DNA of 64,000 nt, taken from the NCBI RefSeq assembly GCF_000197735.1, contig NC_014550.1, forward strand, positions 2,232,001 through 2,296,000. The letters run 5' to 3'. Positions within the stretch are counted from its first letter, which is position 1. The number at the start of each line of letters is the position of its first letter. This DNA comes from Glutamicibacter arilaitensis Re117. GTDB taxonomy: Bacteria > Actinomycetota > Actinomycetes > Actinomycetales > Micrococcaceae. The notes beneath the pieces were generated by a model. It had not been told where the DNA came from and ran no database searches. It worked only from the letters and a program-made list of their open reading frames with translations. Both the position numbers and the translations under genes were made by a program. Positions 8,219 through 15,448 of the stretch are shown here, in pieces.

Positions 8219-9061
8219 TTATTGAGTTGGCGGCGTGATTTCGGCCAGTGAGGCACGCGACTGCGCAATCTTGAACGAGGCTTCCCAATTCCTCCGCAGG
8301 GCATAGAACTTGGACCAGTAGTCGGGTAATGCCGCTGGTGGCGCCAAGAAGGTACGTGTTCCGCTCTCCCCCAGTGCTACCGCCAACAGCATCGTGTCTG
8401 TTCCGTACTCCCACGCTTTCCACGTGCCCTGCTCGGCATCGACAACTTGCTCTTCAGCCTTGCACGCCGCGGCTAGCTGCATGATCACTTTGTCGTCGGG
8501 ACGTTTTACGAAGCCTTCGCGGTCAGTCGTTTTAGTTTTGTAGTCAATCAGGCAGGTACGCCCGCCGATCTTCGCGACCAGGTCAATGGTGCCGGCGTAA
8601 CCGACACTTTCGTTCCACACTGTCGCTTCTGCGGCAATAGGCTCCACTGCATAGTCCTGCCACCACTTATCGAAGTGGCGTGCGAACCCCAACTCGTTGT
8701 TCGCTTCGAGTTCAGCGAGAGCGGCTGGCAGATAATGTTCGGCATCCAATGCTTGCAAGGCGCGCTGTTCAGCGTAATTATGTACGCGGTCGCCACGGGC
8801 CGCTGCGGAGTCCCGGTAGGCTTCGGACGCGTTGGCGGCATCGCGCACCAGGGAACGCAGTTGGCGTTGATCCCCCAGTGACTGCGCCAGACGCTGGTCC
8901 TCTGATAGCGCTTTGGCGGCCATGTATCCAGCCCAGCCGGACAGGTCGAGCTTGTCCATCCCGATGACTGTGGTGATGGATGGGACAATCGCTGCTGTGC
9001 CAATTTGCCGGCTGTACATGCGGCCCGACTCAGTTTGAATAGCCAGTTTTGGTGACGTCAT
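8219..9061 (-). CDS. PD-(D/E)XK nuclease-superfamily protein, function unknown
   Basis: A predicted 280-residue protein with a RecB/Cas4-like nuclease core: GYAGTIDLVA (the G-x-I-D Asp) about 11 residues before LIDYKTK (the D/E-x-K motif). The N-terminal segment ESGRMYSRQIGTAAIVPSIT resembles the start of phage-type PD-(D/E)XK exonucleases. The substrate is unknown; such proteins occur in actinophages and as chromosomal singletons. The start ATG at 9061 was chosen because residues upstream of it are basic and look non-coding; no clear ribosome site is visible, so the start is uncertain. It lies alone between the def operon and the tRNA array, pointing away from the tRNAs, a common position for acquired genes, though no integrase or attachment repeat is visible. 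Confidence 0.7.
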   Translation of the reverse strand: MTSPKLAIQTESGRMYSRQIGTAAIVPSITTVIGMDKLDLSGWAGYMAAKALSEDQRLAQSLGDQRQLRSLVRDAANASEAYRDSAAARGDRVHNYAEQRALQALDAEHYLPAALAELEANNELGFARHFDKWWQDYAVEPIAAEATVWNESVGYAGTIDLVAKIGGRTCLIDYKTKTTDREGFVKRPDDKVIMQLAAACKAEEQVVDAEQGTWKAWEYGTDTMLLAVALGESGTRTFLAPPAALPDYWSKFYALRRNWEASFKIAQSRASLAEITPPTQ

Positions 9062-9176
9062 GCACACGATCATGGCACGTGTGCAGCTCGCTTCGCTCCT
9101 AGTCGTGACGGAAAAACGAATTTTCCGCGTAGTTCCGCGGTTTTTAGGCAATGTGAACCAGATCTCAGCGTTTCGA

Positions 9177-9204
9177 TTTGTAGGGACGGGGAATCTCGTA
9201 TAGA
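9177..9204 (+). promoter_or_regulatory. Candidate promoter of the tRNA array
   Basis: TTTGTA (9177-9182), a 16-nt spacer and TATAGA (9199-9204) lie about 50 nt upstream of the first tRNA gene on the same strand. Read by eye. Confidence 0.4.
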
Positions 9205-9253
9205 GTTTTTACTCGTTGGAGCGAACGGAAACGGCGCGAAAACAACACATTTT

Positions 9254-9326
9254 GCGGACATAGCTCAGCTGGTAGAGCGCAACCTTGCCAAGGTTGAGGT
9301 CGCGAGTTCGAACCTCGTTGTCCGCT
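9254..9326 (+). tRNA. tRNA-Gly (GCC), copy 1
   Basis: A 73-nt cloverleaf: acceptor GCGGACA/TGTCCGC, anticodon stem CAACC/GGTTG with loop TTGCCAA (anticodon GCC) and T-arm GAGTTCGAACCTC. The 3' CCA is not encoded. It differs from the three later Gly copies by a compensating change in the acceptor stem (GGACA/TGTCC versus GGTCA/TGACC). Confidence 0.97.
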
Positions 9327-9380
9327 CGCAAAAAGATTCACCGATTAGGTAAAACTAGTCACTCTGACTTCGGTCAGTAT

Positions 9381-9451
9381 GGTGGGGTGGCCGAGAGGCG
9401 AGGCAGCGGCCTGCAAAGCCGTATACGCGGGTTCGAATCCCGTCCCCACCT
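9381..9451 (+). tRNA. tRNA-Cys (GCA)
   Basis: A 71-nt cloverleaf with acceptor GGTGGGG/CCCCACC, anticodon stem GCGGC/GCCGT around loop CTGCAAA (anticodon GCA) and T-arm CGGGTTCGAATCCCG. Single copy in this array; CCA is not encoded. Confidence 0.97.
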
Positions 9452-9478
9452 CGCAATGAAGATTGCTTGATCTTTTTT

Positions 9479-9550
9479 GCGCGATTGGCGCAGCGGTAGC
9501 GCGCTTCCCTGACACGGAAGAGGTCACTGGTTCGATCCCAGTATCGCGCA
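9479..9550 (+). tRNA. tRNA-Val (GAC), copy 1
   Basis: A 72-nt cloverleaf with acceptor GCGCGAT/ATCGCGC, anticodon stem CTTCC/GGAAG around loop CTGACAC (anticodon GAC) and T-arm CTGGTTCGATCCCAG. Identical in sequence to the copy at 9719-9790. Confidence 0.97.
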
Positions 9551-9592
9551 CGGACTCATGGTTCACCAGACCATGAATCTAAAATTAAATAT

Positions 9593-9665
9593 GCGGTCAT
9601 AGCTCAGCTGGTAGAGCGCAACCTTGCCAAGGTTGAGGTCGCGAGTTCGAACCTCGTTGACCGCT
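9593..9665 (+). tRNA. tRNA-Gly (GCC), copy 2
   Basis: A 73-nt cloverleaf with acceptor GCGGTCA/TGACCGC and the same GCC anticodon loop as copy 1. Identical to copies 3 and 4. Confidence 0.97.
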
Positions 9666-9718
9666 CTGAGAAAACAGATTAAGTTTTGTTTTCAGTCGGG
9701 ATTCCTTGTGAATCTTCG

Positions 9719-9790
9719 GCGCGATTGGCGCAGCGGTAGCGCGCTTCCCTGACACGGAAGAGGTCACTGGTTCGATCCCAGTATCGCGCA
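9719..9790 (+). tRNA. tRNA-Val (GAC), copy 2
   Basis: Identical to the tRNA-Val at 9479-9550, the product of the 240-bp duplication. Confidence 0.97.
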
Positions 9791-9832
9791 CGGACTCATG
9801 GTTCACCAGACCATAAATCTAAAATTAAGTAT

Positions 9833-9905
9833 GCGGTCATAGCTCAGCTGGTAGAGCGCAACCTTGCCAAGGTTGAGGTCGCGAGTTCGAACCTCGTTGA
9901 CCGCT
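9833..9905 (+). tRNA. tRNA-Gly (GCC), copy 3
   Basis: Identical to copy 2. Second half of the duplicated Val-Gly module. Confidence 0.97.
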
Positions 9906-9927
9906 CCAAATAATTGAATATAGTTTT

Positions 9928-10000
9928 GCGGTCATAGCTCAGCTGGTAGAGCGCAACCTTGCCAAGGTTGAGGTCGCGAGTTCGAACCTCGTTGACCGCT
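9928..10000 (+). tRNA. tRNA-Gly (GCC), copy 4
   Basis: Identical to copies 2 and 3, offset 95 bp from copy 3. Both copies are followed by CCAAATAA, suggesting a separate single-gene duplication. Last gene before the array terminator. Confidence 0.97.
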
Positions 10001-10006
10001 CCAAAT

Positions 10007-10042
10007 AAAGATGGGAATCACTTTTTCGTGGTTCCCATCTTT
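10007..10042 (+). terminator. Terminator of the tRNA array
   Basis: AAAGATGGGAA (10007-10017) pairs with TTCCCATCTTT (10032-10042), extended by TCAC/GTGG, around a TTTTTC loop. It starts 7 nt after the last tRNA. Confidence 0.85.
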
Positions 10043-10172
10043 GCTTTAACTTCAAGCCCACGGCCATTGGCACCCATTAGGCCCACAGGTCCCAAAGCTG
10101 GGAGCACCCTGACAGCGGCCAGCATAAAACCTAAGCAGCTGACAAATTTTGCCCAATTCACTTCCGTGCGGT

Positions 10173-10198
10173 GGTCGAAGGACATAGTGTGGTGGGTA
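10173..10198 (+). promoter_or_regulatory. Possible SigB-like stress promoter
   Basis: GGTCG (10173-10177), a 16-nt spacer and GGGTA (10194-10198) resemble the general-stress sigma-factor consensus GGTTG-N16-GGGTA, 44 nt upstream of the MT0933-like gene. Weak evidence, by eye only. Confidence 0.3.
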
Positions 10199-10242
10199 GT
10201 TGTGGAGCTAAAGGGGTTCCCACAGACGAATGGAGGTGCAGC

Positions 10243-10446
10243 ATGGCAGGATTTGATGATCTGCGTGGCAAGGCAGAGGAATTCGCCAAGGAGAACCCGG
10301 AGCAGGTATCCCAGGGTATCGAACAGGCTGGCGATTTTGTCGATGATAAGACCGGCGGCAAGTTCGCAGAGCAGGTAGACGGCGTCCAGCAGGGTGCCGG
10401 CGACTACCTCAATGGCCTTGGCGGAGGCGAAAACAACGAGGGCTAA
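10243..10446 (+). CDS. Small MT0933-like putative antitoxin family protein
   Basis: A 67-residue hydrophilic protein starting MAGFDDLRGKAEEFAKENPE and containing the family core GIEQAGDFVDDKTGGKFAEQ (about 27-46), followed by a Gly/Asn-rich end. This matches the short actinobacterial family annotated as MT0933-like antitoxin. No toxin gene is adjacent, so an antitoxin role is doubtful here and a stress-linked function is equally plausible. Start chosen at the ATG with GGAGGTG 5 nt upstream; the longer frame from 10171 has no ribosome site. Flanked by the tRNA terminator and its own strong terminator, so it is monocistronic. Confidence 0.8.
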   Translation: MAGFDDLRGKAEEFAKENPEQVSQGIEQAGDFVDDKTGGKFAEQVDGVQQGAGDYLNGLGGGENNEG

Positions 10447-10485
10447 TCCCTCTCTGTTTTACCCTCGGCTTGCCCGAGCATCCTA

Positions 10486-10522
10486 GGAAGGCACCGACTG
10501 CGGTCGGTGCCTTCCTTGCTTT
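10486..10522 (+). terminator. Terminator after the MT0933-like gene
   Basis: GGAAGGCACCGAC (10486-10498) pairs perfectly with GTCGGTGCCTTCC (10503-10515) around a 4-nt loop, followed by TTGCTTT. Confidence 0.92.
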
Positions 10523-10589
10523 AATGTCACATCAGGACCTTAATTCCTGCTGATTATCGGCCAGACGGTTCGACCATGTACAAAAAAGT

Positions 10590-11777
10590 ATGACTCATCG
10601 CATACCGCCAGATCGAGGCGGCCTCTTTCAGTCAGCTATTGCTGGTCTGGTCACCACCATGGTGGGGTTCGTGGCTTCTTTCGCCGTCGTGCTGTCCGGA
10701 CTGTTCCAAGTGGGGGCCTCCGTGGAACAAGCCGCCTCGGGATTGCTCATCCTGTCCGTCTGCGTCGGCTTGAGCACGATGGTGCTCTCGCTTCGATACC
10801 GTGTGCCGATCAGCATCGCCTAGTCCACCCCAGGTGCTGCGATGCTCGCTGCCTTGGCCCCAGGAGTTTTCGGGTTCAACCAGGCCGTGGGCGCATTCGT
10901 GGTCAGCGGAGCGTTGTTAGTGCTTTCCGGTTTGGTGCCGTCCTTGCATCGACTGCTAACCCGCATTCCGGTGCCAATCGCCCAAGGCATGCTTGCCGGC
11001 GTTTTGATACCCCTGTGCTTGAAGCCCTTTACCGCCGTTGCCACGATCCCGATGCCCGCCTTGGGAATCCTCCTGGTGTTCTTGCTCGGGCTCAGGATCG
11101 TTCCAAAATTTGCCGTCGCGCTGAGCATGCTTGCAGCGGTGGGTTTCGGCCTGTGGCACATTGGCCGCACAGCGACGTGGGACTCCCTGGAAGTGCTTCC
11201 GCAGCTGCATTGGGTCAGCCCCGAATTCTCGTGGCAGGCCATCGCTAGCATCAGCATTCCGTTGTTCGTCGTGACCATGGCCTCGCAGAACATTCCGGGA
11301 GTGGCCATGCTCGGTTCTTTCGGGTACACCGTGCCTTGGCGAGCCTCGATGCTGGTGACCGGTGCGGGTTCGGCAAGCGGTGCATTCTTCGGCGGACATG
11401 CGATTAATTTGGCTGCAATCACTGCGGTATTGGCCGCCGGCGAGCAGGCCGGTCCAGAACCCCGGCTGCGCTGGCGGGCCGCGGCAAGTTCCGGAGTGTT
11501 CTATTTGGTCTTTGGCGCCTTGAGCGCGCTGATCGTTTCAGTGGCCAGCGCCTCGCCCGAAGGGCTGTTCCAGGCGGCCGCCGGATTGGCCCTGCTGGCT
11601 ACACTGGCGAATGCTCTGCTCGGCGCGATGTCCGATTCCACTTGGCGGCTGAGCGCCTTGGCGACCGTACTGGTGGCTGCCGGCAACCTTACGCTCTTCG
11701 GCATAGGCGGTGCTTTCTGGGCACTAGTGGCAGGGCTCTTAACGCACTTCATCGTCGAACGGAGCGTTCGACGATGA
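10590..11777 (+). pseudogene. benE: BenE-family benzoate/proton symporter, interrupted by an in-frame amber codon
   Basis: The frame reads as a complete ~395-residue BenE-type membrane transporter with about a dozen hydrophobic segments, except for a TAG at 10821-10823. Before the stop the protein reads ...RYRVPISIA; after it, in the same frame, it reads STPGAAMLAALAPG. The family has a Trp at this point (SIAWSTPGA), so a single TGG-to-TAG change explains it. No frameshift or other stop interrupts the next 318 codons, and GC-rich coding character continues, so the lesion is probably recent or could be a sequencing error. The 77-residue fragment alone would be inactive; reinitiation at the ATG at 10842 would give a protein lacking the first two or three helices. 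BenE imports benzoate, but no catabolic genes lie nearby. Confidence 0.85.
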
Positions 11778-11801
11778 AGTGGCAGGACTGCGGTTGCCTA
11801 A

Positions 11802-12842
11802 TTAGATGGCCGGTTCCCCGACCTGCCCTTCACGGGCGAGCGCGGTCAGGCGCGATACGGCTCGGAAGTATTTTTTCTGGTAGCCACCGGACATCATTTC
11901 CGGCGTGAAGAGTTCGCTGAAGGGCTTGCCGGAGGCAACAATTGGCACGTCTTTGTCGTACAGGCGGTCAGCGAGCACAACGAAACGCAGGGCGATGGCC
12001 TGGTCGGTGATGGTATCTACGTTGTGCAGAACCAGCACGTCAGTTTCGGAAAGCAATTGGCGGTAGCGCGATGGGTGGACCTTCGAGAGGTGCGCTACCA
12101 GTTCATCGAAATTATCAATGGCAAGGGTCTTGTCCTGGTAGCGATCCTGGGCGAACGACTCGATCTCCCCGTCGGCCAGGGGCACAGGAGCATCAGGCAG
12201 GCCACGGTGGCGGAAGTCTTCGCCTTCAACACGGTGCACGTCGAACTGCTCGGAGAGGGTCTTGATTTCACGCTGGAAATCCACTGCTGCGAAGCGCCCC
12301 TCGCCCAGTGCGCCCGGCAGGGTATTGGAGGTCGCGGCAAGCTTCACGCCGGCATCGGACAGCTCGCGCATCAGGCGGGACATCAGCACGGTATCTCCGG
12401 GATCATCCAGTTCGAACTCATCGATGCAAACCAGCGAATACTGGCTGAGCACTTCAACGGTCTGGCGGAAGGACAATGCGCCAACCAGATTGGTGTATTC
12501 AACGAAGGTGCCGAAAGCCTTGCGGCCCGGGGCCGCATGCCACAGGGAAGCCAGCAAGTGGGTCTTGCCCACACCGAATCCGCCATCGAGGTAGATGCCG
12601 TTCTTGGTTTCCTTCTTCTTGCCGAAAAGCTTGGACAAGAAAGAACCGGAGCTGTTCTTGCCTACGGTTTCAGCGAAAGCCTTGAGCTTATTGACCGCTT
12701 CGGTCTGCGATGGCTGGTTCGGATCCGGGCGATAGGTATTGAAGGACACTTCACCAAAGCGGTAGGACGGGTGGAAGCCGGCCAGCAGTTCTTCGATTGA
12801 AAGATTCGGCTTGGTCTCGCTCAGGTGGGTGATCGTCGCCAT
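11802..12842 (-). CDS. zapE: Cell division protein ZapE (AFG1-like ATPase)
   Basis: A 346-residue AAA-type ATPase of the AFG1/ZapE family, which in Escherichia coli associates with the divisome. The Walker A motif DGGFGVGKTHLLAS is near residue 88, Walker B is in SLVCIDEFELDDPGDT, and LAATSNTLPGAL provides sensor-1; HNVDTITDQAIALRFVVLAD is typical of the C-terminal part. GAAGGA lies about 12 nt upstream of the ATG. It is convergent with benE and divergent from sseA. Its role in actinobacteria is not established; family membership is clear. Confidence 0.9.
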   Translation of the reverse strand: MATITHLSETKPNLSIEELLAGFHPSYRFGEVSFNTYRPDPNQPSQTEAVNKLKAFAETVGKNSSGSFLSKLFGKKKETKNGIYLDGGFGVGKTHLLASLWHAAPGRKAFGTFVEYTNLVGALSFRQTVEVLSQYSLVCIDEFELDDPGDTVLMSRLMRELSDAGVKLAATSNTLPGALGEGRFAAVDFQREIKTLSEQFDVHRVEGEDFRHRGLPDAPVPLADGEIESFAQDRYQDKTLAIDNFDELVAHLSKVHPSRYRQLLSETDVLVLHNVDTITDQAIALRFVVLADRLYDKDVPIVASGKPFSELFTPEMMSGGYQKKYFRAVSRLTALAREGQVGEPAI

Positions 12843-12917
12843 TGGCTGTGGGAGTCCTTCAGTTGATTGCTCAGAAATTAGTCAGGAAGCCGTGGCATTC
12901 CCATCGGCCAGTTTACC

Positions 12918-12945
12918 TTGAACGCGCCCAATAATTGCCTAAAAT
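12918..12945 (+). promoter_or_regulatory. Candidate promoter of sseA-sufE
   Basis: TTGAAC (12918-12923), 16-nt spacer, TAAAAT (12940-12945): a close match to the vegetative consensus, about 105 nt before the sseA start in the divergent region with zapE. Confidence 0.5.
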
Positions 12946-13057
12946 GTCGTAGCCCACACTGTGTTCACAATCGATCGGGACTAGGCTAGAAGTAACGCCC
13001 GTTGCCCGCTGGCTCCAGCGCGGCAGAAACAGACACCCGCAAGGATCGTGATTAGGA

Positions 13058-13972
13058 ATGTCGTTGCCCGTCGAGTCCAACGAGAAGTATGCAGCCTACG
13101 CTCACCCAGAACGGCTCGTTTCCACCCAGTCGGTGGCCGAGAACCTCGGAGCTGAGAATCTGGTCGTATTGGAATCGGATGAAGACATCTTGCTTTATTC
13201 CACCGGCCACGTACCAGGGGCATTGAAGATTGACTGGCACACCGAACTGAACGATGAGGTCACCCGTGACTACGTCGATGGCGAGGGATTTGCGAAGCTG
13301 ATGGCCGCCAAGGGCATCACCCGCGAGTCCACCGTGGTCATCTATGGCGACAAGTCCAACTGGTGGGCTGCCTACGCACTGTGGGTCTTCACGTTGTTCG
13401 GCCACGAAGATGTACGCCTGATGGATGGCGGACGCGACAAGTGGATCGCTGAAGGCCGCGAGCTGAGCACCGAGAAGCCAGCTGTAACCCCGACCGAGTA
13501 CCCGGTGATCGAGCGCGTTGATTCGAAAATCCGCGCGTTCCTGCCAGAGGTCTTGAACCACCTGGGCAACCCGCTGATCGACGTGCGTTCGGCTGAGGAA
13601 TACACCGGCGAACGCACCCACATGCCGAATTACCCTGAAGAGGGCGCCCTGCGCGGCGGGCACATCCCGACCGCCGCCTCGGTGCCATGGGCCAAGGCCG
13701 CTGCCGAGGACGGCACGTTCCGTTCGCGCGAAGAGCTGGAAGCCATTTACCTTGAGGGTGCCGGCCTGAAGCCAGGGGACGATGTGGTGGCTTACTGCCG
13801 CATTGGCGAGCGTTCGAGCCACACTTGGTTCGTGCTCAAGCACCTGCTGGGCTTCGAGACCGTGCGCAACTACGACGGTTCGTGGACCGAGTGGGGCAAC
13901 GCCGTGGGCGTGCCGATCGTGCGCGGTGAAGCGGTGGGCGAGCTGCCAGCCAAGCGAGGAGCCCGCGCATGA
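13058..13972 (+). CDS. sseA: Sulfurtransferase (thiosulfate/3-mercaptopyruvate type, tandem rhodanese)
   Basis: A 304-residue protein with two rhodanese domains, about 20-140 and 165-290. The C-terminal domain carries the active loop [12 protein letters not shown] with the persulfide-forming Cys near 247; the six-residue loop CRIGER is of the actinobacterial thiosulfate-sulfurtransferase type. The N-terminal domain lacks a catalytic Cys, as usual, and has [20 protein letters not shown]. Overlap with the following SufE-like gene (ATGA) suggests sulfur delivery between the two products. A weak AAGGAT lies 11 nt before the ATG. Confidence 0.92.
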   Translation: MSLPVESNEKYAAYAHPERLVSTQSVAENLGAENLVVLESDEDILLYSTGHVPGALKIDWHTELNDEVTRDYVDGEGFAKLMAAKGITRESTVVIYGDKSNWWAAYALWVFTLFGHEDVRLMDGGRDKWIAEGRELSTEKPAVTPTEYPVIERVDSKIRAFLPEVLNHLGNPLIDVRSAEEYTGERTHMPNYPEEGALRGGHIPTAASVPWAKAAAEDGTFRSREELEAIYLEGAGLKPGDDVVAYCRIGERSSHTWFVLKHLLGFETVRNYDGSWTEWGNAVGVPIVRGEAVGELPAKRGARA

Positions 13973-14409
13973 GCCACGTCCCCAATGAACTGAACGAAAT
14001 CGTCGAGGAATTCATCGAAGTTCCCGAGGCCGACCGCCTGGAACTGCTGCTGGAATACTCGCGCGAACTGCCTGAGCTGCCAGCACGCCTGGCCGATCAT
14101 CCTGAGCTCTTCGAGCAGGTTGTCGAGTGCCAGTCGCCGCTGTTCCTGGTCGTTGAGGTCGGTGCCGAGGCTAACCACACGGTGAACCTGTTCTTCTCCG
14201 CTCCCCCGGAAGCGCCAACTACCCGCGGCTTCGCCTCGGTGCTGGCCGCCGGTTTGGATGGCGCCGATGCAGCGTCAATCCTGGCGGTGCCCGATGACAT
14301 GCCGCAGCAGCTGGGGCTCACCCGTGCGCTCTCGCCGCTGCGCATGCGCGGCATGACTGCCATGCTCGGCCGCATCAAGCGCCAGATTTCAGAGCAGCTG
14401 GCCGCGTAG
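13969..14409 (+). CDS. SufE-family sulfur acceptor protein
   Basis: A 146-residue SufE-like protein. The acceptor Cys lies in the family context [17 protein letters not shown] (about 46-62), and the C-terminal half has [20 protein letters not shown], typical of SufE. SufE proteins take persulfide sulfur from a donor enzyme and stimulate its turnover. Here the start overlaps the end of the rhodanese gene by 4 nt, so the partner is likely this sulfurtransferase rather than a SufS cysteine desulfurase; this pairing is common in actinobacteria, though the pathway served is inference. Confidence 0.9.
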   Translation: MSHVPNELNEIVEEFIEVPEADRLELLLEYSRELPELPARLADHPELFEQVVECQSPLFLVVEVGAEANHTVNLFFSAPPEAPTTRGFASVLAAGLDGADAASILAVPDDMPQQLGLTRALSPLRMRGMTAMLGRIKRQISEQLAA

Positions 14410-14463
14410 GTTCTCCTTGCAGCACAGCATTGCCAATTAATCGTAGCGAAGGATCTAAGAGCA

Positions 14464-14967
14464 GTGGGCAAGAAGAAGCAGTCCGCATCCACACCGGCTA
14501 CCGCCGCGCTGGAAGCAGCCGGCATCAGCTATGTCGCGCATAGCTATGCGCATAGCGATTCAGCTGACAGCTACGGCGCTGAGGCAGCCGAGCAATTAGG
14601 CGTCAGCGGCGACCGGGTCTTCAAGACCTTGATGGTCTCCACCGGGGCCAATCCTGCCTTGGATCTGGCCGTGGCTGTGGTTCCGGTGGATTCGAAGCTG
14701 GATTTGAAAGCTATCGGCCTCGCACTGGGCAAGAAGAAAGCTCAGATGGCTGATAAGGCCGCGGCGCAGCGCCGCAGCGGTTATGTGCTCGGTGGCATAT
14801 CCCCGTTCGGGCAGCGGCAGAAGACCGATACCGTCATAGATGCAAGTGCCCAGCAGTTTGACACGGTGTTTATTTCTGGCGGCCGGCGCGGTTTCAGCTT
14901 GGAGATCGCACCGCGGGATGCCGCTAAGGCGACCGGAGCCATCTGGGCCCAGATCGCTGTGCACTAG
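14464..14967 (+). CDS. ybaK: Cys-tRNA(Pro)/Cys-tRNA(Cys) deacylase, YbaK/EbsC family
   Basis: A 167-residue editing enzyme that hydrolyses mischarged Cys-tRNA(Pro). It has the YbaK/ProX fold signatures RVFKTLMVST (catalytic Lys), VVPVDSKLDLKAIGLALGKKKAQMAD and VLGGISPFGQRQKTDTVID, and ends with the FISGGRRGFSLEIAP strand. The start is GTG, preceded by AAGGATC. An unlinked gene, separated from sufE by 54 nt and ended by a strong terminator at 14980-15036. Confidence 0.92.
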   Translation: MGKKKQSASTPATAALEAAGISYVAHSYAHSDSADSYGAEAAEQLGVSGDRVFKTLMVSTGANPALDLAVAVVPVDSKLDLKAIGLALGKKKAQMADKAAAQRRSGYVLGGISPFGQRQKTDTVIDASAQQFDTVFISGGRRGFSLEIAPRDAAKATGAIWAQIAVH

Positions 14968-14979
14968 CAGCCATTGTGC

Positions 14980-15036
14980 AAAGGGCCATGCCCGCGAGAG
15001 ACTATTGAACAGTTCCTCTTGCCGGGCATGGCCTTT
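14980..15036. terminator. Terminator after ybaK
   Basis: AAAGGGCCATGCCCG (from 14980) pairs with CGGGCATGGCCTTTT (to 15036) with one bulged G and a long loop (AGACTATTGAACAGTTCC). It ends in TTTT on the plus strand. Confidence 0.8.
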
Positions 15037-15091
15037 TCTGTGCCCGCAGGCCAGCTGCGGGCATCGGCTGAGGAAGAGGCGGCCCGGACCC

Positions 15092-15403
15092 ATGAAGCAG
15101 CGCATGAAATTGGTATTGCAGTATTTTGCCCGTTGCCCGAACTGGCAAGAGCTTGAAGAGCTTGTGCTGGCAATAATGGCCGAGCGCAATGATCTTGAAT
15201 TGCGCACGCAGGCGATCGCCACCGCCGAGGAAGCGGTGGAGCACGAATTTCGCGGGTCCCCCACCTTGCTCGTCGATGGCAACGATCCCTTTGCAAGCCA
15301 CGACGCGGAAATCGGATTCTATTGCCGGCTCTACGCTACGCCCAGCGGGCTTGCGGGAAGCCCGAGCATCGAGCAGCTGCGCCAGGCCTTGGCCCAAGCC
15401 TGA
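15092..15403 (+). CDS. Small thioredoxin-fold protein, function unknown
   Basis: A 103-residue protein starting MKQRMKLVLQYFARCPNW. The strand-then-Cys arrangement YFARCPNW and the cis-proline segment GSPTLLVDGNDPF give a thioredoxin fold of the type annotated as thioredoxin-like or alkylmercury lyase-like in actinobacteria. Only one Cys is present where thioredoxins have CxxC, so a disulfide reductase role is unlikely. AGGCGG lies ~10 nt before the chosen ATG; the ATG at 15104 is an alternative. The same frame is open upstream over the terminator, which is not coding. Confidence 0.6.
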   Translation: MKQRMKLVLQYFARCPNWQELEELVLAIMAERNDLELRTQAIATAEEAVEHEFRGSPTLLVDGNDPFASHDAEIGFYCRLYATPSGLAGSPSIEQLRQALAQA

Positions 15404-15448
15404 GCGGGGGTATCCCACTTTAGACCCAGGTTCAAAACCGTTTCGGGG

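Larger units (their letters stand above)
9479..9905 (+). repeat. Tandem duplication of a tRNA-Val/tRNA-Gly module (period 240 bp)
   Basis: Positions 9479-9665 and 9719-9905 are nearly identical at an exact offset of 240 bp, including both tRNAs and the 42-nt spacer between them. I count two spacer differences (ccatGaatc/ccatAaatc and ttaaAtatg/ttaaGtatg). Flanking sequence outside the unit is not conserved, which bounds the duplication. Confidence 0.9.

Noticed and set aside
9345..9806. Two minus-strand frames starting MNHESVRDTGIEPVTSSV over tRNA genes
   Set aside because: These are antisense translations of tRNA-Val and neighbours, a well-known source of spurious proteins; the tRNAs fold perfectly.
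9254..10000. CRISPR-like array of repeats
   Set aside because: The repeats are whole tRNA genes with cloverleaf folds and unequal spacing; no cas genes present.
8219..10045. Integrated prophage or genomic island at the tRNA array
   Set aside because: No integrase, structural genes or direct repeat of a tRNA 3' end was found; only a single nuclease-like gene.
14840..15091. N-terminal extension of the thioredoxin-like gene
   Set aside because: Overlaps ybaK and its terminator in another frame; the internal ATG at 15092 gives the recognisable fold.
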